A DNA stretch of 64,000 nt from Desulfoscipio geothermicus DSM 3669 (GTDB lineage: Bacteria; Bacillota; Desulfotomaculia; Desulfotomaculales; Desulfallaceae): contig NZ_FOYM01000017.1 of assembly GCF_900115975.1 (NCBI RefSeq), positions 1 to 64,000 on the forward strand. Direction: 5' to 3'. The stretch's first letter is position 1. Every line of letters begins with the position of its first letter. This document shows, one piece after another, positions 1-8,648 of this stretch. The position numbers and the translations under genes were made by a program. The notes under the pieces are model-generated. The model saw only the letters and a list, made by a program, of their open reading frames with translations, ran no database searches and was not told the origin of the DNA.

Positions 1-182
1 CTATTTTACCAGATTGAGGGGTGTTTTTGTTGTTAGATTTCAGATTTACCAAGGGTTTGAGGGCATTTTTCTAGTGCGAAAGTTGAATTATTAATATTTT
101 ATATAAAATCTGATATTGATTAATATCTGGGTAACCTACTGACAACGAGCTTTAAACTTGGTGTCCTTAAAATAGGTAACAG

Positions 183-224
183 GCCCAGTATGTCAAGAAT
201 TGGCATACTGGGCTTTTGTTTTTT
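183..224 (+). terminator. Rho-independent terminator
   Basis: A 10-bp perfect stem (183-192 with 204-213) is followed by a T-rich run. No gene that it could end is visible in bases 1-182, which hold no convincing ORF, so it ends a transcript from outside the window or is left over from a lost gene. Confidence 0.75.
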
Positions 225-271
225 ATTAAAACATTCCGAAGCATTAAATAAATAAAAAGGAGGGGTAATAA

Positions 272-868
272 GTGCAAGCAGCGGTGAAAGTGCTTACACC
301 ACAAGAAGAGAGAATAATCAAGGGACAACTTACCGAGGAATTGACCACGGAAGAGGGGAGAAACCAAAGAAAAAGGGTAAACAAATTGCTGGCCAACTTC
401 AGGTCCAGGCCTCCTCGCGTAAATATTGAGAGAGCCCTTCTGTTCACCGAATCCTTTAAAGAAACGGAAAGTATGCCGATGGTGCTCAGATGGGCCAAGG
501 CTATGGAAAATATACTTAATAAAATTAAATTCGTCGAGGACAAGGCAATGGTCGTCAACCACATGGGTTTTGTTTCGCCCTGTTATGCACTGATGCATTC
601 GTACAACTGCTATATATATGGCCGTATTAAGGAAATGTATCCTTTTTACCTGGGTAATGTAACTGAAAAAAAACTGGACCAAATATGGACAGAACCTATT
701 TACATTAACTTTCGGCTGGCCGTTAATAATTTCCATTTTCCATCCTGTACCGATTGCAAGTTCCTGGACGGCTGCTCTTATGTGGATAACAATGACGGTG
801 ATTGCTGGGGCAACAGCCCGTCCTGCGCCGAGTGTCTCTGGTCCAGACAGTTGGTTCTCTGCCCGTAA
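272..868 (+). pseudogene. Chimeric remnant: glycyl-radical enzyme N-terminus joined to tungsten-cofactor radical-SAM maturase C-terminus
   Basis: The 198-aa ORF starts at GTG behind AAAGGAGGGG. Residues ~20-86 look like the N-terminus of a glycyl-radical (pyruvate formate-lyase-like) enzyme, including the stretch ALLFTESFKETE. From about residue 95 the sequence switches to the SPASM-type C-terminus of the radical-SAM maturase that works with tungsten-cofactor oxidoreductases: VSPCYAL, CTDCKFLDGC and CWGNSPSCAECLW. The radical-SAM core (CxxxCxxC) and the glycyl-radical C-terminus are both missing, so neither activity can survive. The junction lies near base 530-560. A deletion that fused two genes in frame is the simplest reading. 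The cysteine cluster could still bind a metal, but I would not assign a function. Family recognition is from memory of the motifs. Confidence 0.7.
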
Positions 869-908
869 AAGTTATTTAAAAGCTAACAGATATTTAATAA
901 AAAAGCTG

Positions 909-994
909 TTGACATGAAAGGTGATAGATAATTATTATATAAGCAAGTTATTATGTGTTATTTTTTTGACACAATATATAAATTCATTTTTATA
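909..994 (+). promoter_or_regulatory. Two candidate sigma-A promoters
   Basis: TTGACA at 909-914 is followed after 18 bp by TATTAT (933-938). A second TTGACA at 966-971 is followed after 17-18 bp by TTATAT-like bases near 989-994. Both lie just upstream of the small gene starting at 1020, which has its own strong GAGAGGGGGGG ribosome-binding site. The tandem arrangement is seen; use of either promoter is inferred. Confidence 0.45.
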
Positions 995-1019
995 TGAATA
1001 TTATTTGAGAGGGGGGGCT

Positions 1020-1304
1020 ATGAGGTTGGCTAAATGCTGTGACCCCAGCGCACCGAGAGTATATAATATTAAATTGGATACCGGCACGGTGGGCATACTG
1101 GGGTTGGACCTTATTATGGCCGAGGTGAGCTTGATGGAGCTGCTTTCTGAAGAGAAAGCTAAGAACGAACTGCTGCAAAGGGCCGCTGCCGGCAATTATA
1201 TACCCGGTTCAGCCAGAGAAAAGTATGCCGAGGCTTTGTACAGGGAATATATACACAAATTAAAGGAAAAAGATGGACCAGGTTGTCAATTTATTAAAGG
1301 GTAA
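1020..1304 (+). CDS. Small conserved-looking protein of unknown function
   Basis: The 94-aa ORF starts at ATG 1020 behind a very G-rich Shine-Dalgarno site; the reading frame is open further upstream (to 921) but without a ribosome-binding site. It begins with a vicinal cysteine pair (KCCDPSAP), then a short beta-rich segment (VGILGLDLIM) and a helical, charged C-terminus. The vicinal cysteines could bind a metal or form a disulfide. I do not recognise the family. It overlaps the next ORF by 32 bases, and its last ~10 residues lie inside that overlap, so its native end may have been replaced when the neighbour was rearranged. The flanking remnants belonged to tungsten enzymes, so a link to W or redox metabolism is possible but unproven. 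Confidence 0.55.
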   Translation: MRLAKCCDPSAPRVYNIKLDTGTVGILGLDLIMAEVSLMELLSEEKAKNELLQRAAAGNYIPGSAREKYAEALYREYIHKLKEKDGPGCQFIKG

Positions 1305-1962
1305 GGCAGAAACAGCCTTCTCCAATGTAATACAATACCTGAACCGGCAGTACACCGATTATTGCGGCAAAGCGGGGCTGGTATTCAAGCCCCTGGAATG
1401 GGAGCCCAGGGTTATAACTTACGAGGAACTTTACAACGAGGTAAGGGAACGCCTGGGCGGCCAGTTGGACGTGCGCATCAAGTCACTGGTGGATGACTTG
1501 CTGTCCCGTGGGACCGATACCAGGGTCGTGTGCCTGCGGGTGGTGGAAGAGGTAAGAAAACTCAGCCTGGATACCCGGCCCGTGGTGGTGCTCTTTTTCG
1601 CGCCGCCCTATTGTCCGCATAACACGGTAAAGGGCGAAACCGCCGCGGAAAGGGAGCTGCTGGAAATAATCAGGGAAGTAGCCGGTGTGGTTACGTCCGC
1701 AACGGGAGAAACGCCGGAGAATATGCATGTTGTCGCCGGGTTGTTGGGCGCAAAATACGGTCGCAGCTTAAGCTTTGACGACCTGGTTGGGATGGCGGAA
1801 CAGTTAATAGCGGACGAAACGGAGTTTAACAGGCGGGCGGGAATACCGTCAACCGCCAACGACCTGCCTGATTTTTTCCGGCACGAGAAAATCGGGCCGG
1901 GCAACTTGTGTTTCGACGTTCCCCGGGAAAGGTTGGAGAGATTGTTCAACAAGGAATTTTAG
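1273..1962 (+). pseudogene. Chimeric remnant: RocB-like M20 peptidase part joined to aldehyde ferredoxin oxidoreductase C-terminus
   Basis: A 229-aa ORF. Residues 1-~140 resemble the C-terminal half of RocB-type M20 proteins (ITYEELYNEV, then PVVVLFFAPPYCPH). From about residue 150 the sequence matches the end of tungsten aldehyde ferredoxin oxidoreductase, with the ETEFNRRAG motif followed by LPDFFRHE and a FDV segment near the end. RocB proteins are normally over 500 residues and AOR about 600, so both partners have lost most of their length and their active centres. The junction is near base 1690-1730. The frame is open and has a GGAAAA site before the ATG, so it may be transcribed, but a useful product is unlikely. 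With the ORF at 272-868 it shows that an AOR plus maturase locus once existed here. Confidence 0.65.
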
Positions 1963-2023
1963 GTGTTGGCCGAGTATTTTACATTAAGATGTGAATATTT
2001 AGCGACGGATGGAGAAAACCGGC

Positions 2024-3400
2024 ATGGATAAAGATACGGTAAAAAAAATAAAAAGCGTTGTCGGATCTGAGTATGTCCTGGAATCCCCCGAGGAGAGAAT
2101 ATGCTACTCCTATGACGGTACCGCCCGGCGCGGCATCCCGGCATTGGTTGTTTTGCCCGGTAACGCCCGGGAGGTTGCCGAGATTGTCAGGCTGGCCAAT
2201 GAAAAGGGTTTTCCCATCTTTCCCCGGGGGGCGGGAACAGGCCTCAGCGGAGGTTCGGTGCCTGCGGAGCAGGGTTTGGCGATGGTGCTTTCCCGGATGA
2301 ACAGGATCCTGGAGATAAGCCGGGATGACCTGCTGGCCGTGGTGGAACCGGGGGTTGTCACCGGCCGCCTGCACCGGGCGGTGGAAAAGGAAGGCCTGTT
2401 TTACCCGCCGGACCCTTCCAGCCTGCAGACATGTACCATCGGGGGAAACGTGGCCGAAAACGCCGGCGGTCCCAGGGCGTTCAAATACGGTGTCACCAGG
2501 GACTACGTGCTGGGGTTGGAAGTGGTTACCCCCACCGGCGAGATTATTAATACCGGGGGCAGGACGGTGAAAAACGTCACCGGGTACGACCTTACCGGGT
2601 TGTTGACCGGCAGCGAGGGTACCCTGGGCATCATCACCAGGATAACTCTTCGCCTGGTGCCGAAGCCCCGGGCCGTACAAACGGCGTTGGCCGTGTATAA
2701 CAGGGTGGAGGATGCGGCCAGCACCGTTACTGCCATGATCCGGCGCGGCATTATCCCGGCAACGTTGGAACTGATGGACCGGATCACCATCCGGTGCGTG
2801 GAAAATTACCTCAGGCTGGGCCTGCCGATGGACGCCGGCGCCATATTGCTTATCGAGGTGGACGGCTTGCCGGCACAGGTGGCGGAAGAGATGAAACTGG
2901 TCGAGGACGCATGCCGGCAAAACAGCTGCCGGGCACTGCAGACAGCCACCGATGCCGCCGAGCGGGAGCGGTTGTGGAAGGCCAGGAGGGCCGTATCCAC
3001 GGCCATTGTGCAGATTAAGCCCACCAAGATTTCTGAAGACGCCACCGTGCCCAGGAGCAAAATCCCCGAGATGGTGGAAAGGCTGAAATCAATCGGCGAG
3101 AAGTACGGCCTGCACCTACCCGTGTTCGGCCACGCCGGGGACGGCAATCTGCACCCCAACATCCTGGTGGACAAAAGGGATCCGGTTGAAATGGAGAAGG
3201 CTGAAAAGGCGGTGCAGGAAATTTTCCGGGCGGCGCTGGACCTGGGCGGCACCCTGTCCGGTGAACACGGGGTCGGTTTGCTTAAGAAACCTTATCTGGA
3301 GTGGGAAGCCGGGGCCGGGGGCATTGAGTACATGAAGGCTATTAAAAAAGCTGTGGACCCAAGAAACGTGCTAAACCCGGGTAAAATCTTTCAGGTGTGA
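2024..3400 (+). CDS. glcD: FAD-linked 2-hydroxyacid oxidase subunit (GlcD-like)
   Basis: The protein has the PCMH-type FAD-binding fold of glycolate oxidase subunit GlcD and D-lactate dehydrogenases: the glycine-rich PRGAGTGLSGGS pyrophosphate loop near residue 70, an NVTGYDLTGL segment, a GHAGDGNLHPN metal/substrate motif, and the C-terminal GEHGVGLLKK plus a final DPRNVLNPGKIF tail. It oxidises a 2-hydroxyacid such as glycolate or D-lactate and passes electrons to the iron-sulfur partner encoded directly downstream, whose start lies at its stop codon. I prefer the ATG at 2024, which has GGAGAAAA at a proper distance; an in-frame ATG at 2009 lacks a ribosome-binding site. The length (458-463 aa) is normal. 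The substrate cannot be decided from sequence. Confidence 0.88.
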   Translation: MDKDTVKKIKSVVGSEYVLESPEERICYSYDGTARRGIPALVVLPGNAREVAEIVRLANEKGFPIFPRGAGTGLSGGSVPAEQGLAMVLSRMNRILEISRDDLLAVVEPGVVTGRLHRAVEKEGLFYPPDPSSLQTCTIGGNVAENAGGPRAFKYGVTRDYVLGLEVVTPTGEIINTGGRTVKNVTGYDLTGLLTGSEGTLGIITRITLRLVPKPRAVQTALAVYNRVEDAASTVTAMIRRGIIPATLELMDRITIRCVENYLRLGLPMDAGAILLIEVDGLPAQVAEEMKLVEDACRQNSCRALQTATDAAERERLWKARRAVSTAIVQIKPTKISEDATVPRSKIPEMVERLKSIGEKYGLHLPVFGHAGDGNLHPNILVDKRDPVEMEKAEKAVQEIFRAALDLGGTLSGEHGVGLLKKPYLEWEAGAGGIEYMKAIKKAVDPRNVLNPGKIFQV

Positions 3401-3402
3401 TT

Positions 3403-4650
3403 ATGAAACTGAATGAAACACAGGAACAAATGATAAATCGATGCAGCCGTTGCGGCTCCTGCCAGGCCCACTGCCCGCTTTACCTGGCCACGGGGGTTGA
3501 GCCGCTGGTGGCCAGGGGCAAGGTAGAACTGTTGGAGCATCTTATCGAGGGTCGTTTGGAATGGAATGACAAGCTGGCCGAGGTCTTTTCCACCTGCCTG
3601 CTCTGCGGCAACTGCGGCGACAATTGTCCCAACCAGGTGCGGGTGGACCACCTTGTCCGCGAGGCCCGCCGGGATCTTGTCGCGGCCAGGGGATTGCCCG
3701 TGATAAAGCGGACGGTGTTCCAGCAATTGCTGAAAAATGACGGCCGGCTTAGCGCAGCGGCAAGGTTGGTCTGTTTTTACCAGCGGTCCGGCATACAGAG
3801 GCTGGTTAGAGCCGGCAAGGTACTGAATCTGTTGCCCGGCGGCCTGACGGTAAAGGAATCCCTGCTGCCCCGCCTCGCTGCCGGGGAGTTTCGCAAGCTG
3901 GTACCCCGGGTTAACCGGGGGAAAAAAAGCACGCTCAGGGTGGCTTACTTTACAGGGTGTATGACCAATTACGTTTTTCACCGGACCGGCCGCAGCGTCT
4001 TAAACTTACTGACCGGCAACGGGGTGGAAGTGACCATCCCGGAGCAGGGATGCTGCGGTTTGCCCGCCCTGGCCGCCGGCGATTACGATACCGCGGGGGA
4101 ACTGGCCCGGCGCAACATCGCCGGCTTTACGCAGAGTGAACCGGACTACATTGTTGTTGACTGCGCCAGCTGCCTGGGGACATTGCTTGAGTACCCAAGG
4201 CTTTTCGACGATGGCGGTACATTCGCCCGGGCGGAAGAAAAGGTTATGGATATCTCGCGGTTCCTGGTGGAGGTACTGGATATTAAACTGCCCCCGGCGA
4301 CCAAGGATGCGGGTATCGTTACCTACCACGACCCCTGCCACCTGAAAAGGACACCCGGCGGCAAGGAGTACCCACGCGCGCTGTTAAAGATGGTGTCCGG
4401 ACCTCGGTTTGTGGAACTGCCGGCGGATGCCGGGCGATGCTGCGGATCGGCGGGTTCATTCAACCTTGAGCACTATCGCCTTTCCCGGGAGGTTGTGAAG
4501 CCCAAAATTAGGGCGCTGGAAGTAATGCAGCCTGATATTATCGCCACAGGATGCCCAGCTTGCATGCTGCACCTGGAGCACGCTATAAAAGATGCATCGC
4601 TCCCCGCCAGGGTTGTACACACGGTGGAGTTATTGAATATTTTAACGTAA
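3403..4650 (+). CDS. glcF: Iron-sulfur subunit of 2-hydroxyacid oxidase (GlcF-like)
   Basis: The N-terminus carries two 4Fe-4S ferredoxin motifs, CSRCGSCQAHCP and CLLCGNCGDNCPN. The C-terminal half has two CCG-type domains (GCCGLP with CASC, then HDPCHLKR with RCCGSAGSF and CPACMLH) as in GlcF, LldE-type and heterodisulfide-reductase-like subunits. It takes electrons from the flavin subunit encoded upstream and hands them to a membrane or soluble acceptor. The ATG at 3403 lies two bases past the glcD stop; an in-frame GTG at 3397 overlaps that stop. Translational coupling is therefore likely. The length (~415 aa) fits GlcF. No membrane anchor is visible. Confidence 0.87.
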   Translation: MKLNETQEQMINRCSRCGSCQAHCPLYLATGVEPLVARGKVELLEHLIEGRLEWNDKLAEVFSTCLLCGNCGDNCPNQVRVDHLVREARRDLVAARGLPVIKRTVFQQLLKNDGRLSAAARLVCFYQRSGIQRLVRAGKVLNLLPGGLTVKESLLPRLAAGEFRKLVPRVNRGKKSTLRVAYFTGCMTNYVFHRTGRSVLNLLTGNGVEVTIPEQGCCGLPALAAGDYDTAGELARRNIAGFTQSEPDYIVVDCASCLGTLLEYPRLFDDGGTFARAEEKVMDISRFLVEVLDIKLPPATKDAGIVTYHDPCHLKRTPGGKEYPRALLKMVSGPRFVELPADAGRCCGSAGSFNLEHYRLSREVVKPKIRALEVMQPDIIATGCPACMLHLEHAIKDASLPARVVHTVELLNILT

Positions 4651-4741
4651 AGTCTTGCCTTTTTCCTTGGAATGTATTAAAATGCAATATAAATACAAGT
4701 AAATATTATCCCAACGGCGGGAAAATATGCTGGGCGCAGGG

Positions 4742-4777
4742 GCCTTTTGAACAGTAGACGTCAAAAGGCTTTTTTTA
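4742..4777 (+). terminator. Rho-independent terminator after glcF
   Basis: GCCTTTTGA pairs with TCAAAAGGC across a 10-base loop and is followed by eight T residues. It sits ~90 bases after glcF. The remainder of the gap up to 4997 is AT-rich and has no ORF. Confidence 0.85.
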
Positions 4778-4871
4778 TTTCCATGTATTTTAATATATTA
4801 AGTAAATTATTATTTCTTTACAATATAATGCATAACGATGATATCCAAGAAAAAAGTGTCCGGCATGGGAT

Positions 4872-4912
4872 ACCTTTTGAAGTGTTAATACTCTTTTCAG
4901 AAAGGTTTTTTT
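4872..4912 (+). terminator. Weak terminator or attenuator before the dipeptidase gene
   Basis: ACCTTT (4872-4877) can pair with AAAGGT (4901-4906) over a 23-base loop, followed by seven T residues. It lies in the leader of the dipeptidase operon, so it may be an attenuator. I could not match the leader to a known riboswitch class. Confidence 0.3.
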
Positions 4913-4996
4913 ATTAATCGGTGATTCAATATATTAAATTATCTATTAGATTTTTAAAAATATAGAATTTCTTAAGTCTGGATAAAGAGGTATGTT

Positions 4997-5989
4997 ATGC
5001 AAGTAATAGATATTCATTCCGACATTATTACTCATATCGTCTCTTTTAGAGAAAAAGGTGAGAATCAAGTTCTGGATAGATATCATTATAAGCGATTAAA
5101 GGCTGCAGGAATTACCTGCTTAATCATGGTTTTATGGGTTGAAGGAGAAAAACAAAACAGTGCATTTGAAAGATTTATTCAGTTGTTAGGTGCATTTCAG
5201 GCAGATCTTCAAGAGAGCAGCCGGTTCCGTTTGATAAAAGATATAAACGATTTAACAGACCGGCAGGACGGGAAGATATCCATCATTTTAGGATTGGAAG
5301 GGTTGCGATTTATGGAACAATGGCCGGTAGCCGGCCTGGACGAGGAAGAACGTATTAATCAAATAATTGCTTTTTTAAACTCTTTATATATTAGACATGC
5401 CATTCTGTGTTGGAATGAAATTAACAAGATTTCTTCCGGTACAGGAGCAAAACAGGCTTCGCCTTTAGGACTAAGTTCCTTTGGTAAAAAAGTAATAAAA
5501 AGGCTGGAAAAAGAAAAATACATTATTGATTTATCACATCTCGATCAGACTTCTTTTTGGGATGTTATACAAGAAACATCGAAACCCGTCATCTGTAGTC
5601 ATTCTAATGCCAGGGCACTTTGTGACCATCCAAGAAATCTTACTGATGAACAGATAAAAATAATAGGAGCACGTGGTGGATTAATAGGTATAAATGCCAT
5701 TCCGGAATTTGTTGACCCGGCTAACCCCAGTTTAGAAAGGTTTATAGATCATATAGATTACATAGCAAATCTTATCGGCATTGAGCATGTTGCTTTCGGA
5801 TTTGATTTTGTTGATTATTTGGAAACGTTTAAGCATGATCTGGAGGACAGAAAAACAGTTGGACTTGAGTCAGCTATTTGTGTTCCCAAGTTGCTAAAAC
5901 ATCTTCAAAAAAGGGGGTATTTAAAGGAAGAGATAGAGACAATGGCAAGCGGAAATTTTCTAAGATTGGTAAAACAAATATGGTCATAA
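4997..5989 (+). CDS. Membrane-dipeptidase-type (M19) metallopeptidase
   Basis: At 330 aa this has the amidohydrolase fold of the M19 (renal dipeptidase) family: the opening HxD metal motif in DIHSDII, the GLEG segment carrying the bridging glutamate, a DLSHLD strand, and the SHSNARALCDHPRNL motif with metal-binding histidines. M19 enzymes split dipeptides and tolerate a D-residue at the C-terminal side. The bacterial forms, like this one, lack a signal peptide or anchor and act in the cytoplasm. It is the first gene of an AT-rich operon with a complete peptide importer, and alanine racemase and alanine dehydrogenase follow, which points to D-Ala-containing dipeptides as substrates (inference). 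RBS AAAGAGG precedes the ATG. Confidence 0.85.
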   Translation: MQVIDIHSDIITHIVSFREKGENQVLDRYHYKRLKAAGITCLIMVLWVEGEKQNSAFERFIQLLGAFQADLQESSRFRLIKDINDLTDRQDGKISIILGLEGLRFMEQWPVAGLDEEERINQIIAFLNSLYIRHAILCWNEINKISSGTGAKQASPLGLSSFGKKVIKRLEKEKYIIDLSHLDQTSFWDVIQETSKPVICSHSNARALCDHPRNLTDEQIKIIGARGGLIGINAIPEFVDPANPSLERFIDHIDYIANLIGIEHVAFGFDFVDYLETFKHDLEDRKTVGLESAICVPKLLKHLQKRGYLKEEIETMASGNFLRLVKQIWS

Positions 5990-6034
5990 GCATTCCTGGT
6001 TAGTAAACAATTCATTGAGATAGGAGGTAGATTT

Positions 6035-7612
6035 ATGTACAAAAAGTTTATATTTCTAATATTCTCCATGTTTTTGGTTTTAAGCCTTGTTGCTTGTGGT
6101 AACAATAATTCTGCAACAGAAAAAGCCGGGGAAATGCAGTTGAAAAATGACTCGGAAACATTAATTGTCGCCATAAGTGCAGATATGGGAACGTTAGATC
6201 CCGGGGTTTCCATGGATAACTTGGCATGGAAAATTACGTACCCAACCTATGAAAGATTGGTAGAGTACGATGGTTCTTCCACAAAAGTGATACCCGGGTT
6301 GGCTAAAGAGTGGGAAGTTAGTGAAGATGGTTTGACCTGGACATTTTACCTGGAAGAAGGTCATAAATTTGCTGATGGATCAGAAGTGAACGCTGATGCA
6401 GTAAAATTTACCTTTGATCGCATATCAGCCCTTGAAAAGGGGCCATCCGAAACTTACGGAGTAATCGAAGAAGTTAAGGTAATAGATCCCTATACAGTAA
6501 AATTTACCTTAAAGAATCCTTTTCCTCCCTTTATTTCAACATTGGCAGCCAACTATGGAGGAATTGTAAATCCCAAGGTTATGGAAAAAGAAGAAAACGG
6601 TGATAAGGCTCAAAACTATTTATCCAGCCATACAGCGGGCAGCGGACCTTATCAATTGGCGGAGTGGAAGAAAGGGCAATATATTAAACTAACCGTAAAC
6701 CCACATGTAACAGTGCAACCTTCTTTCAAAAATATATACTTTAAGTTAGTTGCAGATGTTTCAGGAGCAAGATTGCAACTGGAGAAAGGTGAAATTGATA
6801 TTGCAGAGGGTATTCCGGTAGATCAAATAGTTGAGCTAAAAGGAAAAGAAAACATTACCATTATTCAGGAGCCAAGCTTATTTGTGGATTATATTTATGT
6901 TAATTCCACCAAAGGTAATGCTGCCCTTAAAAATCCAAAGGTACGCCAAGCATTAAGTTATGCTGTTGATTATTCGGCGATGACCGATCAGGTTATGCAA
7001 GGATTTGCCACCCAGATGAAAGGACCGGTACCTAAAGGATTATGGGGACACGATGAATCCCTGCATCAATATAACTACGATCCGGCCAAAGCCAAGAGTC
7101 TGTTGCAAGAAGCAGGAGTAAACAATTTGGAATTAACCCTTCTTTATGCTGACAGATTTCCAAACTGGGAGCAGGAAGCGATAATTGCCCAGGCAAATTT
7201 AGCTGAAGTTGGCGTGGATGTAAAATTAAACAAGGTTGCTTATGCAACGATGAGAGAAATGTTGGATAAGGGTGAATTTGATTTGGCCATGGGGGTCTGG
7301 AGTCCGGACTTCGGCGATCCGTACATGTTTATGAACTATTGGTTTGATTCTGAAAACCATGGTCTTGCTGGTAACCGGGCTTTTTATGTAAATAGTGAAG
7401 TGGATCGGTTGATTCGTCAGGCAGCGAGCATCAATGACCAGGCAGAGCGTGAAAAGCTTTATAAAGAAGCACAGAAAATAGTGGTAGAGGAAGCGCCATA
7501 TATTTACCTTTACCAGAAAGACTTCATTTTACCAATGAGTAGTAAAATAAAAGGGTTTGTATACAACCCGATGTTAGAAGGGATTTATAACTTGGCAGAA
7601 ATGTCCAAGTAA
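6035..7612 (+). CDS. Peptide ABC transporter substrate-binding lipoprotein (family 5)
   Basis: This 525-aa protein starts with a lipoprotein signal (hydrophobic segment then LSLVACGNN, lipobox Cys about residue 21). It has the SBP family-5 features of DppA/OppA/NikA: TLDPGVS, ERLVEYDG, a W-x-V-S-x-DGLTWTFYLEEG segment and a C-terminal EAPYIYLYQ. It binds the ligand outside the membrane and delivers it to the permeases encoded next. Gene order (peptidase, SBP, two permeases, two ATPases) is typical of dipeptide importers. GGAGGT precedes the ATG closely. Nickel or opine binding cannot be excluded from sequence, but the dipeptidase makes a dipeptide likely. Confidence 0.88.
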   Translation: MYKKFIFLIFSMFLVLSLVACGNNNSATEKAGEMQLKNDSETLIVAISADMGTLDPGVSMDNLAWKITYPTYERLVEYDGSSTKVIPGLAKEWEVSEDGLTWTFYLEEGHKFADGSEVNADAVKFTFDRISALEKGPSETYGVIEEVKVIDPYTVKFTLKNPFPPFISTLAANYGGIVNPKVMEKEENGDKAQNYLSSHTAGSGPYQLAEWKKGQYIKLTVNPHVTVQPSFKNIYFKLVADVSGARLQLEKGEIDIAEGIPVDQIVELKGKENITIIQEPSLFVDYIYVNSTKGNAALKNPKVRQALSYAVDYSAMTDQVMQGFATQMKGPVPKGLWGHDESLHQYNYDPAKAKSLLQEAGVNNLELTLLYADRFPNWEQEAIIAQANLAEVGVDVKLNKVAYATMREMLDKGEFDLAMGVWSPDFGDPYMFMNYWFDSENHGLAGNRAFYVNSEVDRLIRQAASINDQAEREKLYKEAQKIVVEEAPYIYLYQKDFILPMSSKIKGFVYNPMLEGIYNLAEMSK

Positions 7613-7630
7613 AAAAAGGATGGTATAACA

Positions 7631-8635
7631 TTGAAGCGGATTATTGTTAAAAGACTTTCCCTATTGGTTTTGGTTCTGTTTGGGGTCACGCTGATTACGT
7701 TCGTGATGTCTCACGTTATTCCCGGTGATCCGGCCAGGATGATGGTGGGACAAAGGGCCTCCGAAGAGACCCTGCAGAAAGTACGGGAAGACTTGGGCCT
7801 GGACCAGCCGGTCTGGGCCCAGTACCTCCTTTACATAAGGGGGCTTTTATCCGGAGATTTGGGAACGTCAATTCGAACACAGCAACCCGTCATTTCTGAT
7901 TTGGCTGCATTTTTTCCTGCAACGTTGGAACTGGCTTTATATGCCTTTATAATTGCTCTTCTTATAGGAATTCCTTTAGGGGTTATCAGCGCAGTGAAAC
8001 AAAATACCATCTTGGATCATATAGGAAGAGTGTTTTCCATCGGAGGGGTTTCGATTCCTGTATTTTGGAGTGGAATTGTTGCCATTATCATCTTTTATGC
8101 TCAGCTGGGCTGGCTACCTGCGTCCGGTCGCCTGTCCATCGGGTTAGAAATAAACAGAACAATTACAGGTCTTTATACAATAGATAGTTTGCTTACGGGA
8201 AATTGGAAAATCTTTAAAGATAGTCTATGGCATCTCATTTTACCGGCAATTACTTTATCTTATGTACAACTGGCTACGATTACAAGACAAGTGCGGGCCA
8301 GCATGCTTGAGGTGCTGAATCAGGAATATATCCGGACAGCCCGGGCCAACGGGATTGAGGAATGGTATCTCATTATTTTTTATGGGTTGCGGAATGCTCT
8401 GAAACCAACGGTAACTGTTGTAGGTCTGTCATTTGGATCACTTTTGGGTGGGGCTGTTGTAACGGAAACTATATTTGCATGGCCCGGAATGGGGAAATAC
8501 GTGGTAGATTCCATTGCTTTTCTTGACTTCCCATCTATTATGGGATTTACGCTAATTATTGCAATTGGATATGTCATAATTAATCTGATCGTAGACCTTC
8601 TTTACATGGTATTGGATCCACAGGTTAGGGAATAG
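7631..8635 (+). CDS. Peptide ABC transporter permease (DppB-like)
   Basis: A 334-aa inner-membrane protein with six predicted membrane segments. The N-terminus (LLVLVLFGVTLITFVMSHVI then PGDPARMM) is characteristic of DppB/OppB permeases, as is the later LRNALKP.VTV segment and the EAA-loop region near YIRTARANGIEEW that contacts the ATPase. The start codon is TTG with an AAAAAAGGATGG-type site ahead. It pairs with the second permease 13 bases downstream. No anomalies were seen. Confidence 0.88.
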   Translation: MKRIIVKRLSLLVLVLFGVTLITFVMSHVIPGDPARMMVGQRASEETLQKVREDLGLDQPVWAQYLLYIRGLLSGDLGTSIRTQQPVISDLAAFFPATLELALYAFIIALLIGIPLGVISAVKQNTILDHIGRVFSIGGVSIPVFWSGIVAIIIFYAQLGWLPASGRLSIGLEINRTITGLYTIDSLLTGNWKIFKDSLWHLILPAITLSYVQLATITRQVRASMLEVLNQEYIRTARANGIEEWYLIIFYGLRNALKPTVTVVGLSFGSLLGGAVVTETIFAWPGMGKYVVDSIAFLDFPSIMGFTLIIAIGYVIINLIVDLLYMVLDPQVRE

Positions 8636-8648
8636 GGGGGGACAAATA

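Noticed and set aside
1979-2920. A 313-aa minus-strand ORF over glcD
   Set aside because: Shadow frame rich in His, Pro and Gln; the FAD-binding motifs are all on the plus strand.
4651-4741. A possible riboswitch after glcF (GGGCGCAGGGG-like bases)
   Set aside because: I compared it with c-di-GMP-I, Moco and cobalamin cores by eye; the conserved elements are missing, and it lies directly before a terminator.
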